Assembly (NCBI GenBank): GCA_017558065.1
Contig: JAFYWK010000049.1
Location: forward strand, 1-57,014
Direction: 5' to 3'
From: Paludibacteraceae bacterium
Lineage (GTDB): Bacteria > Bacteroidota > Bacteroidia > Bacteroidales > Paludibacteraceae
Length of the DNA: 57,014 bases
This document shows, piece after piece, positions 1 to 8,444 of the stretch (positions are counted from its first letter, which is position 1; the number at the start of each line of letters is the position of its first letter). The translations under genes were made by a program, and so were the position numbers. The notes under the pieces were generated by a model. That model was not told the origin of the DNA. It did not search any database and saw only the letters and a list, made by a program, of their open reading frames with translations.

Positions 1-55
1 ATTCGCTATTCGCGAATTGCGTAAAATATTAGATAATTAACTAATATACAAAGAT

Positions 56-568
56 ATGAAACCACAAGATATTGTTGTTTTGTTAAAGAAATTAACTCCA
101 CAAGGAAAGGCCCTTTCTGCCAACGGATTGGCAGTCTCATTAGGTATGAGTGCCTCAACAGTGAGCGAGTGCTTGGAGCGTTGCAAGAAAGCTCAACTTG
201 TTGATCGCAATAAAAAGCGTGTCAACACCTTGGCATTACAAGAGTTTCTCGTACACGGAATTCAGTATGTATTCCCAGCTGAGGCAGGACGCGTAGGGAG
301 AGGAATACCAACATATATCAGCGCTTCGCCCATCAAAGAGCAAATTTCCAATAGCAGTGAGAGTTATGTGTGGCATGATGTCAAAGGTTCTGCACGTGGG
401 CAGCAAATACAACCATTATACAACACCATCCCTCAAGCAGTCAAAGAAGACAACGAATTATATCAACTATTAGTGATAGTGGATACGCTTCGTATGGGTC
501 GCGTGCGCGAAAGAGAGATCGCTATTGCGGAATTAACCAAACATATCAATGGTTATGCAGAAAACTAA
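56..568 (+). CDS. Winged-helix regulator, antitoxin-like
   Basis: A 170-residue protein. Residues 1-60 read as a winged helix-turn-helix: KALSANGLAVSLGMS followed by ASTVSECLERCKKA fits helix-turn-recognition helix, then a short wing. The rest has no domain I recognise; it holds a G-rich loop (GRVGRGIPTYI) and a charged C-terminal helix. The last 20 bases overlap the start of the nucleotidyltransferase gene, so the two are translationally coupled. By analogy with AbiE-type systems, where a winged-helix protein partners and represses a nucleotidyltransferase, it may be an antitoxin or autorepressor; that role is inference. It could equally be a plain MarR-like regulator. The leader ATACAAAGATATG also occurs just before the lipoprotein gene at 39492. 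Confidence 0.75.
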   Translation: MKPQDIVVLLKKLTPQGKALSANGLAVSLGMSASTVSECLERCKKAQLVDRNKKRVNTLALQEFLVHGIQYVFPAEAGRVGRGIPTYISASPIKEQISNSSESYVWHDVKGSARGQQIQPLYNTIPQAVKEDNELYQLLVIVDTLRMGRVREREIAIAELTKHINGYAEN

Positions 569-2036
569 TAACGAGCGGTTGCAGACTATTGCATCAGCTA
601 TGCAGGAACTCAATGCACGCCTTGTGTATGTGGGTGGTGCGATGGCAGGTGCGTATGCTAACGACCCAACAGCCACGGAGCCGCGAACAACCTTGGATGT
701 GGATTGCGTAGTTGATTCTAACTCGTATGCTGAACATGCTGCTTTTGAAGAACTACTCCGCGAGAAACATTTTCACAACGACCACGACTCCGAGCCGCCT
801 GTGATATGCCGATGGGTATATAATGGTGAGTTAGTGGATGTCATGTCGATGAATGAGCAAAGTCTATCCTTTGACAATAGATGGTATAGCATCGGCTTTG
901 AGCATCGCGAGCTATATACATTGCCTTCAGGACAACTGATTTACCGATTGCCCGTAACCTATTATATCGCTACGAAAATAGATGCGCTATATTCGCGAGG
1001 TGGAACAGATTGGCGCGGAGCGAAAGATTTTGAGGATATTATCTATGTGCTTAACTATTGTATGGATTTTCTTGACAAATTTCACGCAGAGAAGGGATGG
1101 GTTAAGAATTATCTTGCTGAGCAGTTTTCAGCCATGTTGAAGCGACCTAACTTGTCCGAAGAAATAGAGTGCGCCATCAATCCCGATGAGATAGAGCGAA
1201 CGGATATGATTCTTGAGATACTTCATGCCGTCGCATCATATCGTCCACAAAGACTCAAACTCCAGTTTGTTAGCGATTTGCATTTAGAATTTGCGCAGAA
1301 TAGACAATTTCTGCAAGACCATCCGCTACAGGTAACAGGCGATGTCCTTCTTATTGCAGGTGATAGCGCGTATCTTGATTTGCCAGAATCAAAACAAAAA
1401 ACCTATAGCGATTATGCTTTCTGGGACTGGGCTTCTGCTAATTACAACCACGTGATTGTTTGCCTCGGAAATCATGATTTCTATGGGCATTATGACTTGG
1501 CGACCATGCCCGATGGCTATTGCAAACAGATTCGCCACAACGTGCATGCCTACTACAATAGCGTAGTGCACTTGCAGGATATAGATATCATCGTTTCCAC
1601 ATTGTGGGCGAAGATTGAACCATACAACGCATTCCTTACCGAGCGCAATGTAAGCGACTTCTACCGAATCATGTACGATGGATATCGCTTAACTGCTGAG
1701 GATTTCAATCACGAGCACGAACGCTGCCTGCAGTTTATCAAAAAAGCAGTAGCAGAGAGTCAAGCCAAAACAAAAATTGTGCTTACACACCATGTTCCCA
1801 CTCATTTATGTACAGCAGAGGAGTTTCGTGGAAGTACCATTAGCGGAGCGTTCACGGTAGAATTGGGTGACTATATAGCGGATTCTGGTATTGATTATTG
1901 GATATACGGACACTCGCATCGCAATATAGATGCACAGATTGGCTCTACGCGCTTGATGAGTAACCAATTGGGCTATATTTCCCACAACGAGCAAGCAAGA
2001 AATGAATTCAATCCAGCGCGTTATATAGATATTTAA
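549..2036 (+). CDS. Nucleotidyltransferase fused to metallophosphoesterase
   Basis: A 495-residue two-domain protein. Residues about 1-230 resemble the AbiEii/AbiGii-type nucleotidyltransferases: YVGGAMAGAY gives the glycine-rich turn, TTLDVDCVVD the two catalytic acidic residues, and GAKDFEDI a helix typical of the family. Residues about 236-495 are a calcineurin-like phosphoesterase with a full metal-ligand set: SDLHLE, AGDSAY, GNHDFYGH, THHVPT and YGHSHR. The first domain would transfer a nucleotide to a substrate; the second would hydrolyse a phosphoester. Coupling one activity with its possible reversal in a single chain is unusual. ATG at 549 and at 555 are both possible starts inside the preceding gene. 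A toxin or anti-phage role is only inferred from the family and the overlapping regulator. Confidence 0.8.
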   Translation: MVMQKTNNERLQTIASAMQELNARLVYVGGAMAGAYANDPTATEPRTTLDVDCVVDSNSYAEHAAFEELLREKHFHNDHDSEPPVICRWVYNGELVDVMSMNEQSLSFDNRWYSIGFEHRELYTLPSGQLIYRLPVTYYIATKIDALYSRGGTDWRGAKDFEDIIYVLNYCMDFLDKFHAEKGWVKNYLAEQFSAMLKRPNLSEEIECAINPDEIERTDMILEILHAVASYRPQRLKLQFVSDLHLEFAQNRQFLQDHPLQVTGDVLLIAGDSAYLDLPESKQKTYSDYAFWDWASANYNHVIVCLGNHDFYGHYDLATMPDGYCKQIRHNVHAYYNSVVHLQDIDIIVSTLWAKIEPYNAFLTERNVSDFYRIMYDGYRLTAEDFNHEHERCLQFIKKAVAESQAKTKIVLTHHVPTHLCTAEEFRGSTISGAFTVELGDYIADSGIDYWIYGHSHRNIDAQIGSTRLMSNQLGYISHNEQARNEFNPARYIDI

Positions 2037-2068
2037 TTTGCACATTTCAAAAAAAAGTAGTACTTTTG
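2037..2068 (+). promoter_or_regulatory. Bacteroidota promoter for gldF-like gene
   Basis: TTTG at 2037-2040, 20 nt, then TACTTTTG at 2061-2068, a perfect match to the Bacteroidota -33/-7 consensus. It starts immediately after the stop codon of the preceding gene and is 30 bases before the ATG at 2098. It rules out the upstream TTG at 2038 as the start of the next gene. Confidence 0.85.
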
Positions 2069-2097
2069 CAGGCAGAATCAATAAAAATAAAGAATAC

Positions 2098-2763
2098 ATG
2101 TTCAAAAAAGAATTAGCATATTATTTCTCCACGCCAATTGCGTATATCGTGATTGGGTTGTTTCTATTGGCTATCAGTCTTTTTCTGTGGGTGATACCTG
2201 GGCAATGGAATGTGATCGAATCGGGCTATGCACAAGTGGATGGATTGTTTCAAATCAGCCCGTGGTTGCTCATGCTTGTATGCCCTGCGCTGACTATGCG
2301 GTTGTTTGCCGAAGAACGACAAAGCGGCACATGGCTCCTTTTGCGTGCGCAGCCCATTGCGCTATGGAAAATAGTTGTAGGCAAATACATGGCAGCGTTT
2401 GTGCTGACCGTGTTGGCGCTGATGCCTTGCATTGTGCACTACTTCATTGTCTTCTACATGGCTGAGCCAATAGGTAATATCGATGGTGGACAATTCATCG
2501 GATCGATGATGGGATTGGTATTCTTGAGTGCATCGTTTACGGGCATTGGACTACTATGTAGCACATTGACTAAGAGCCAGTTAGTATCATTTATCTTGGG
2601 CGGAGTGAGCTGCTTTGTATTGTACTGGGTAACACTGCAAGACCACTATAGCAGTATCTCACGCGGAGTGGTAGATTTGCGAGATGTGGTATTCTTCCTG
2701 AGCGTAGCTATAGCAGCAGTCATAGTAAGTATCCTTATCATGAACCGCGCCGAAAAACGATAA
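2098..2763 (+). CDS. GldF-like ABC-2 type permease
   Basis: A 221-residue integral membrane protein of the ABC-2 permease family with about six hydrophobic segments. It opens with FKKELAYYFSTPIAYIVIG, the typical GldF beginning, and has the RLFAEERQSGTWLLLRAQP loop that is characteristic of ABC-2 export permeases. In gliding Bacteroidota GldF works with the ATPase GldA and with GldG. Here neither partner is adjacent; the next gene is a phosphodiesterase. Many non-gliding Bacteroidales keep GldF-like exporters, so motility should not be assumed. The start at 2098 is placed by the promoter just upstream. Substrate unknown. Confidence 0.8.
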   Translation: MFKKELAYYFSTPIAYIVIGLFLLAISLFLWVIPGQWNVIESGYAQVDGLFQISPWLLMLVCPALTMRLFAEERQSGTWLLLRAQPIALWKIVVGKYMAAFVLTVLALMPCIVHYFIVFYMAEPIGNIDGGQFIGSMMGLVFLSASFTGIGLLCSTLTKSQLVSFILGGVSCFVLYWVTLQDHYSSISRGVVDLRDVVFFLSVAIAAVIVSILIMNRAEKR

Positions 2764-2766
2764 TGT

Positions 2767-3261
2767 ATGACACGCATTGGTTTATTGAGCGATACACATA
2801 GTTATTTAGATCCACGCGTTTTGGAGCACTTTGCCGAAGTGGACGAGATATGGCATGCAGGGGATATAGGTAGCGCCATGGTGCTGCAACACTTGCGTGA
2901 GTTCAAGCCTACGAGAGCAGTGTACGGCAATATGGACAGCGGCGATGTACGGTATTCGCTGAGCGAGTTCTATCGTTTCCGTGTGGAGGATGTGAATGTG
3001 CTGATGACGCATATTGGTGGTTATCCTGGAAAATATAATCCATGGTTGTTGCCCATGTTCAAGAAAGAGACACCGCAGTTGTTTGTCTGTGGACATAGTC
3101 ATATCTTGAAGGTGCAATACGACCCTACTTGGCAGATGCTGACCATGAATCCTGGAGCGGCAGGCAAACAAGGTTGGCAGACGGTGCAAACACTATTGAG
3201 ATTTGTGATAGATGGGGCAGAAATTCGCGATTTAGAGGTGATTGAATTAGATAGAAAATGA
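2767..3261 (+). CDS. YfcE/MJ0936-type metallophosphoesterase
   Basis: A compact 164-residue phosphodiesterase. Metal ligands are visible in order: LLSDTHSY near the N-terminus, HAGDIG at about 30, YGNMDSGD where larger enzymes have GNHD, LMTHIGGYPGKY, and CGHSHI near residue 110. The MNPGAAG stretch near the end is typical of the YfcE family, which cleaves phosphodiester bonds in artificial substrates and whose natural substrate is often unknown. The start lies 3 nt after the stop of the GldF-like gene, so the two share the promoter at 2037. It is a single-domain relative of the phosphoesterase module fused to the nucleotidyltransferase 700 bases upstream. Confidence 0.88.
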   Translation: MTRIGLLSDTHSYLDPRVLEHFAEVDEIWHAGDIGSAMVLQHLREFKPTRAVYGNMDSGDVRYSLSEFYRFRVEDVNVLMTHIGGYPGKYNPWLLPMFKKETPQLFVCGHSHILKVQYDPTWQMLTMNPGAAGKQGWQTVQTLLRFVIDGAEIRDLEVIELDRK

Positions 3262-3332
3262 CGGTAAATATGTTATTAAACATTTTTTAAGGCAAAAAGA
3301 TTCAAAAAGGTGTTGCACAACATAAATTTACT

Positions 3333-3364
3333 CTTGTGGGTATCCTAGAAAAGCAGTACCTTTG
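3333..3364 (+). promoter_or_regulatory. Promoter of putative small RNA
   Basis: CTTG at 3333-3336, 20 nt, then TACCTTTG at 3357-3364. The -7 element is perfect and the -33 has three of four bases. No ORF follows on this strand before the terminator at 3463-3485, so it appears to drive a noncoding transcript. Confidence 0.75.
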
Positions 3365-3369
3365 CACCC

Positions 3370-3485
3370 GAAATCAGTTGAGTTCTCAATTGGGACTGAA
3401 TTGACACAACACAATCTTTTTTGTACCTTAAAAAATCAAACAGACTAATACCGTGGAAAAATAGCCGTCGAGAGACGGCTTTTTT
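3370..3485 (+). ncRNA. Putative small RNA, about 115 nt
   Basis: The segment lies between a consensus promoter (3333-3364) and a strong intrinsic terminator (3463-3485) and holds no plausible ORF. Local foldback is visible: TTGAG/CTCAA at about 3378-3390 flanked by CAGT/ACTG, and CAATT/AATTG around the same place as an alternative. The 3' half is A-rich and single-stranded before the terminator hairpin. It does not show the hallmark motifs of SRP RNA, tmRNA or RNase P RNA. Family unknown; it could act in trans or be antisense to the 3' region of the galactan locus that converges on it. Confidence 0.55.
3463..3485 (+). terminator. Intrinsic terminator of putative small RNA
   Basis: Perfect 7-bp stem AGCCGTC/GACGGCT with a GAGA tetraloop, followed by six T residues. 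Confidence 0.85.
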
Positions 3486-3533
3486 CTTTGTATCTGATAT
3501 TACGAATGTTAAACAAAGCAAACGACAGAGTAT

Positions 3534-3562
3534 AAAAAAGCCCCGTGGTTTCCCACAGGGCT
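3534..3562 (-). terminator. Intrinsic terminator after susD (galactan locus end)
   Basis: On the minus strand AGCCCTGTGG, loop GAAA, CCACGGGGCT, then a T-run. The 10-bp stem has one G-U pair. It lies 26 bases beyond the susD stop and closes the second galactan transcription unit. The stem is nearly identical to the terminator at 14269-14297. Confidence 0.9.
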
Positions 3563-3587
3563 GAATGAGATAGGAATATCTAATAGA

Positions 3588-5399
3588 TTATTCTCTATAA
3601 CCAGGATTTTGTGTAAATCCATTTGTGACCACATAATCAGGCAATGGGAATACCTTCATATACGCTGGGGTCCTGTAAGGAACTTGTCCTGGCAGATCAT
3701 CTGTTTTTTGAGCAGTTGAATACTTCAAAACCCACAAGTTATATGGATCATCATCGTTTTGCACCGAATTAGCACCAGTAAAGCGATCAAAGCGAATCAA
3801 ATCTTGACGACGGTGACCTTCCCACATCAACTCGCGGCAACGCTCGTTGCAAAGTTCATCTAGCGTAAGCGTAGCAGTAGAATATGGAGTAGCACCGGCA
3901 CGTTGGCGAACTTTATTAGCAGCAGCAACAGCGACATCGTTAGCAACACCACCATTTGCACGCATCTCTGCCTCTGCCTTCATGAGATATACATCAGCCA
4001 AACGATAGATAGGGAAGTCATTGCTCATGTGATCACCTACACCTTCTTGAATTTGGAACTTCACAAAACGAGCACCTTCGAAGATATTGTAAATCTTAAA
4101 CTCAGTATTATTGGTAAGTGTAGTGATAGTATCCGTAAACACAGCAGGGAATGTAAATGTATAAGGCTTAATATCAATAGACTTGATAGTATCAGCCTTT
4201 GTATCCCAAACGGTATCACGCCCAGATAAGGCAGCAAAATCCTCAAGCGTTGCAGGCCAGTCTACAGGTTTGCGTACATACTGAGGCATCAGTACATATG
4301 TAATACTATCTACAGGTACTTTCACTGTCAAAGCAGCACCAGATTTGTTATATTGTTGACCACGTTCCCAACAATTGATACGAGTATCGCCCTCGCCATA
4401 GAGTCCAAGTACCTTATGAGTGGTACAATAGCCGTTCCATGGTTGGTTCTTTAGACCATAAGAGTTTTGAGAAGCATAGTGCAACGTCATTTGATGGAAT
4501 TGCATACCCATAGAGAAAGATGCATCATAGAACACACACCAGATATTCTCTGTTGACCCTTGGTTTTCTACTAGGAAATTATCGAAATAGTTAGGAGTCA
4601 AAGAGTATGCTTTAGAATTAATGATAGAATCACAATAGAGTGCAGCTTTCTTATAGCATTCATCAGCTGTAGGAGCATATTTAGCTTTTCCAACAACTCC
4701 CCATGCTTCGGCATTGAGATACATCTTAGCAAGTACCATCCAACCCACATGCTTATTCACGCGTGAATAAATTTTCTCTTCTCTCGCTTGCGGTACATAT
4801 TTGTGAAGATCTACCATGATAGAGTCAAAAATCTCATGACGCTCACCCTGTTTAGCTTCATATCCATTCTCACCTAATTGTGATACGAATTGCACGTTAC
4901 CAAAGTTATCCAACATGAGGTAGTGATACCATGCACGAAAGATGTAAAGTTCAGCCATATCAGCAGGACGTTTCACATCTAAATTAGTGGAGCGCATCCA
5001 CTTCATCATAGAGTTACACTTGGTAATACCGCGGTATGCAAATGCCCATGCATTGTTACCCGATTGACCACCTTTGGAAATCTCACGCGTTTTAGAATCA
5101 AAGCGGTGGTTGTGCAAAATCCAAAAGATATTACCATCTAACCAGTCACCCATATAGCGTGTAGGCACAACACACTCGTCCGTCGTATTCTCTTGAAGTG
5201 ACCAAAAACCTTCACGATAAACATAGCCATATTCGCGTTGAAGATTTACATATACATCGCCCAATTTAGGGTCAAATGCTGATTCTGCACTTTCGAATCC
5301 CTCACGATCGTATTCGCTATAAATCTCAGGATTCAAATCACAAGCATTAAATGCAAAAAACATACTAATACCTGCTAATACAAACATTATCTTTTTCAT
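3588..5399 (-). CDS. SusD/RagB-type surface glycan-binding lipoprotein
   Basis: About 603 residues from the chosen start. Lipoprotein signal MKKIMFVLAGISMFFAFNAC, with the cysteine to be lipidated followed by DLNPE. The SusD fold is shown by the TPR-rich N-terminal half (ELYIFRAWYHYLMLDNFGNV) and by the C-terminal signature DELCNERCRELMWEGHRRQD, IRFD and MKVFPLP. It sits as the lid on the SusC partner encoded just upstream and captures oligosaccharide at the cell surface. The frame is open 10 codons further 5', but the signal peptide places the start at MKK. It is the last gene of the GH53-GH2-galK-galM-susC-susD unit, so galacto-oligosaccharides are the likely ligand. Confidence 0.93.
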   Translation of the reverse strand: MKKIMFVLAGISMFFAFNACDLNPEIYSEYDREGFESAESAFDPKLGDVYVNLQREYGYVYREGFWSLQENTTDECVVPTRYMGDWLDGNIFWILHNHRFDSKTREISKGGQSGNNAWAFAYRGITKCNSMMKWMRSTNLDVKRPADMAELYIFRAWYHYLMLDNFGNVQFVSQLGENGYEAKQGERHEIFDSIMVDLHKYVPQAREEKIYSRVNKHVGWMVLAKMYLNAEAWGVVGKAKYAPTADECYKKAALYCDSIINSKAYSLTPNYFDNFLVENQGSTENIWCVFYDASFSMGMQFHQMTLHYASQNSYGLKNQPWNGYCTTHKVLGLYGEGDTRINCWERGQQYNKSGAALTVKVPVDSITYVLMPQYVRKPVDWPATLEDFAALSGRDTVWDTKADTIKSIDIKPYTFTFPAVFTDTITTLTNNTEFKIYNIFEGARFVKFQIQEGVGDHMSNDFPIYRLADVYLMKAEAEMRANGGVANDVAVAAANKVRQRAGATPYSTATLTLDELCNERCRELMWEGHRRQDLIRFDRFTGANSVQNDDDPYNLWVLKYSTAQKTDDLPGQVPYRTPAYMKVFPLPDYVVTNGFTQNPGYRE

Positions 5400-5439
5400 A
5401 TTCATTCTCATAAATTGATTATTACACATTTAACAGTTA

Positions 5440-8388
5440 TTAGAATGCCAAATTCACACCTAACATAAAGGTACGTGGAATAGGATAATATGTTACACCC
5501 TCGATACCAGGCTCAAGACCTGTCATATTCACAGTTTCAGGATCTACACCAGAATAGTTGCTGATTGTAGCCAAGTTTTGCGCAGTAAAGTAGATGCGCG
5601 CTTTATTGAGGTACTTAGCAACATCCTCCTTGATTTGGAAGGTATAACCAATAGTAATATCACCTAATTTAGCATATGTACCACTCTCCAAGTAGTAATC
5701 AGTCATTTTTTTAGGAGGAGTGAGTGCATTATCTGGACTCACTATCATATTACCTGTCGCAAGTGATGTTTTATTACCATATGCTAGACGCTTTTGGTTC
5801 AATAGTTTTCCACCAATTGCACCACGCAAGTTAAAAGAGAAGTCCACGTTGTAGAAAGACATACTTGAGCTTAGACCCCATGTAATAATAGGCAGTGCAT
5901 TACCAAGAATCACCTTATCTTTGCTCGTCAAACTTCTAAAGTCAAGTTCTTTACCATTGCGGTTGTATCCCAAGAAGTTGCCTTTTTCATCTATGCGTGA
6001 GAATCTATATCCATAGAAATTACCTACTGATTGCCCCACTTCTAAAATTTGGAATGTCTCTGAAGTCCATCCTGCAGAACCTTCGCCAAGTCCACCACGT
6101 TGTTTAGCATCATTAGGGAATTTAAATTTATCATTACCCAAAGAGAGCACCTTATTCTTATTGTGCGCCATTGTCAGACCAAGATTCCACACGAAATTCT
6201 TACGCTCAACAGCTACGCCGTTCAGTGTCAATTCCACACCCTGGTTCTGCAACGAACCGAGGTTGAGAAGCATGTAACCCGCCTCATATTTAGAAGCGTC
6301 AACAGGATAATTATAGAGCAAATCACGAGTTGTACGATTATAATAATCAATCGTACCGCTCAAACGACCTTGTAAGAAAGAGAAGTCCACACCTACGTTA
6401 ATCTCATGCTTTGTTTCCCATTTTAGGTCTGGATTAGGAACAGTAGAGAGTGACCAAGTAGCTACCTTATTGTCACCAAAATAAGCATAGTCTGAGTTTT
6501 TGTTCATACGACCGATCCATGGGTAGCAGTCACCAGGCATATTACCTGTAACACCATAACCTGCGCGAAGTTTCAGTTCTTTGAGAACATTTTGTCCACG
6601 CATAAAGTTCTCATTTGTGATTAACCAGCTTGCACTAACTGCAGGGAAATATCCCCAACGATTATTTGCACCAAATTTAGAAGAACCCTCAGCACGAATA
6701 CTCACATTGATGAAGTAGCGTTGATCATAGTTGTAATTGACACGAGCAAAAGCCGATGCCAATTTCCACTCCTCCTTCCATGAAGATACGTAGATATCAT
6801 CTTTCAAGCCACCATTAGCAAGATTATTCAATCCCTCACCTAATCCAAGATTATTGTATAAGAAATCGTCCGTTGGGAAGAATGTGTTACCTGCTCCCAA
6901 ACTCTCTGACACAAAATCTTGATAAGCATAACCCAACAAAATAGTAAACGCATTGTTTTGAATCTCGTTGGTATATTGCGCCGTTGCTTCAAATATACGA
7001 GTAGTATTGAAGTTATTCGATTTTGATGCTTTACCGCCCGTACCTTGACCAGCCACAGAGTTAGAAGGATAATATTTTCCTGTGGATTGATTCCAATATT
7101 GATACGAACCAAATGCACTTATTCGGAGACCAGCAATAGGTTTGACTGTAGCACGGATAGATCCCAAGAAAGTCTGGTCACCACCATGATCTGCAGGTTG
7201 CATAACAATAGCTACAGGGTTAGAAAAACCAGATTTATCAAAGTTTTGAAAATACCCACCATATTTCAAATAGTTAGGATCATCAGGTGTGGTATAAATT
7301 GGCATAGTTGGGTTGTATTTCATAGCTTGTTGATAAGCTTCGTGAGATACCCAAGAAGAGTTTGTCTTAGAATAAGACACATTATAGTTGAACTCAAGGA
7401 TATTATTGAGAGCAGACTGATTGACGCTTGCGCGTGCCATGATCTCTTGATATTCAGAGTTTTTAGCCAAACCTTGATTCAACTTGTAATTAAGAGAAGC
7501 ACGATAATCTACGTTCTTCATACCGCCAGAAAGTGCTATATTGTGCTCGGTAGAAACAGGAACACGTGTAATAGCTTGATACCAATCGGTTTTGTAACCG
7601 AAATTTGCGCCACCTGCTTTTACATATTGTTCTGGAGAATAGAGGTTGATGCGTCCAGCGGTGTTAGCAGTACTTACTGTACCAGTGTACTCTACTGATG
7701 TTTTACCTTCTTTACCCTTTTTGGTAGTAATGATAATCACACCCGCATTCGCACGTGTACCATAGATAGCCGCTGCTGAACCATCCTTGAGGACGTCCAT
7801 AGACTCAATGTCATTGGGGTTGATGTTGTTCATACTTGCACCAGGTACACCATCAATAATATACAAAGGAGTGGTAGAACCTGTGAGTGAACCAGCACCA
7901 CGAATTTGTACGCTAAAGCCACGGTTAGTAGGGTCACCACCACCATCTTTAGACATGGTCAAACCAGCCACCTTACCTTGCAGCAAACCTTCGGCACTAT
8001 TAAACGCACCCTTGTTGAAATCCTCTGCCTTAATGCTTGCAACAGAACCCGTAATCTCTTTTTTGGTCTGTGAACCATAACCAACAGCCACAACCTCTTG
8101 AAGGACATAGGTATCCTCCTCAAGTTTGACTACCATACCATCTTTTGCTGCAATTGTTTTCGCAGCAAAACCCACGTAACTGATTTGGATTTGAGCTCCT
8201 TCAGCTACATTAAGAACGAAGTTTCCATCGAAATCCGTAATCACACCATTGGTTGTGCCCACTTCAATGACACTCGCACCAATAATAGGAAAATCGGTCG
8301 ATGCTTCCAAAACGGTACCCGTAATCTGTGCGTGCATTGTCATAGAAAATGCAGCCAACAACACAAGTAAAAATGTTTTGTTTTTCAT
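5440..8388 (-). CDS. SusC/RagA TonB-dependent oligosaccharide transporter
   Basis: A 982-residue outer-membrane transporter. Order seen: signal peptide (ending SMTMHAQ), CarboxypepD_reg-like domain (ITGTVLEAS to about residue 95), the plug domain beginning LQEVVAVGYGSQTKKEITGS with the SusC signature YIIDGVPG, then GTRANAGVIIITTKKGK, and a long beta-barrel ending in the aromatic-terminal FMLGVNLAF. It imports oligosaccharides with the SusD just downstream, powered by TonB-ExbBD. The gap to galM upstream is 56 bases with no visible promoter, so it is probably transcribed from 14201. It differs clearly from the second SusC at 17130-20144 and may take a different chain length or branching. Confidence 0.95.
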   Translation of the reverse strand: MKNKTFLLVLLAAFSMTMHAQITGTVLEASTDFPIIGASVIEVGTTNGVITDFDGNFVLNVAEGAQIQISYVGFAAKTIAAKDGMVVKLEEDTYVLQEVVAVGYGSQTKKEITGSVASIKAEDFNKGAFNSAEGLLQGKVAGLTMSKDGGGDPTNRGFSVQIRGAGSLTGSTTPLYIIDGVPGASMNNINPNDIESMDVLKDGSAAAIYGTRANAGVIIITTKKGKEGKTSVEYTGTVSTANTAGRINLYSPEQYVKAGGANFGYKTDWYQAITRVPVSTEHNIALSGGMKNVDYRASLNYKLNQGLAKNSEYQEIMARASVNQSALNNILEFNYNVSYSKTNSSWVSHEAYQQAMKYNPTMPIYTTPDDPNYLKYGGYFQNFDKSGFSNPVAIVMQPADHGGDQTFLGSIRATVKPIAGLRISAFGSYQYWNQSTGKYYPSNSVAGQGTGGKASKSNNFNTTRIFEATAQYTNEIQNNAFTILLGYAYQDFVSESLGAGNTFFPTDDFLYNNLGLGEGLNNLANGGLKDDIYVSSWKEEWKLASAFARVNYNYDQRYFINVSIRAEGSSKFGANNRWGYFPAVSASWLITNENFMRGQNVLKELKLRAGYGVTGNMPGDCYPWIGRMNKNSDYAYFGDNKVATWSLSTVPNPDLKWETKHEINVGVDFSFLQGRLSGTIDYYNRTTRDLLYNYPVDASKYEAGYMLLNLGSLQNQGVELTLNGVAVERKNFVWNLGLTMAHNKNKVLSLGNDKFKFPNDAKQRGGLGEGSAGWTSETFQILEVGQSVGNFYGYRFSRIDEKGNFLGYNRNGKELDFRSLTSKDKVILGNALPIITWGLSSSMSFYNVDFSFNLRGAIGGKLLNQKRLAYGNKTSLATGNMIVSPDNALTPPKKMTDYYLESGTYAKLGDITIGYTFQIKEDVAKYLNKARIYFTAQNLATISNYSGVDPETVNMTGLEPGIEGVTYYPIPRTFMLGVNLAF

Positions 8389-8444
8389 CTTTTTACTGAA
8401 TAATTTGTTAAAAGTTAATAATTAAGTTATTTAAAAAGTTGTTA

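Noticed and set aside
2038-2097. Upstream TTG extension of the gldF-like gene
   Set aside because: It overlaps the promoter (2037-2068); the sequence before 2098 is not GldF-like.
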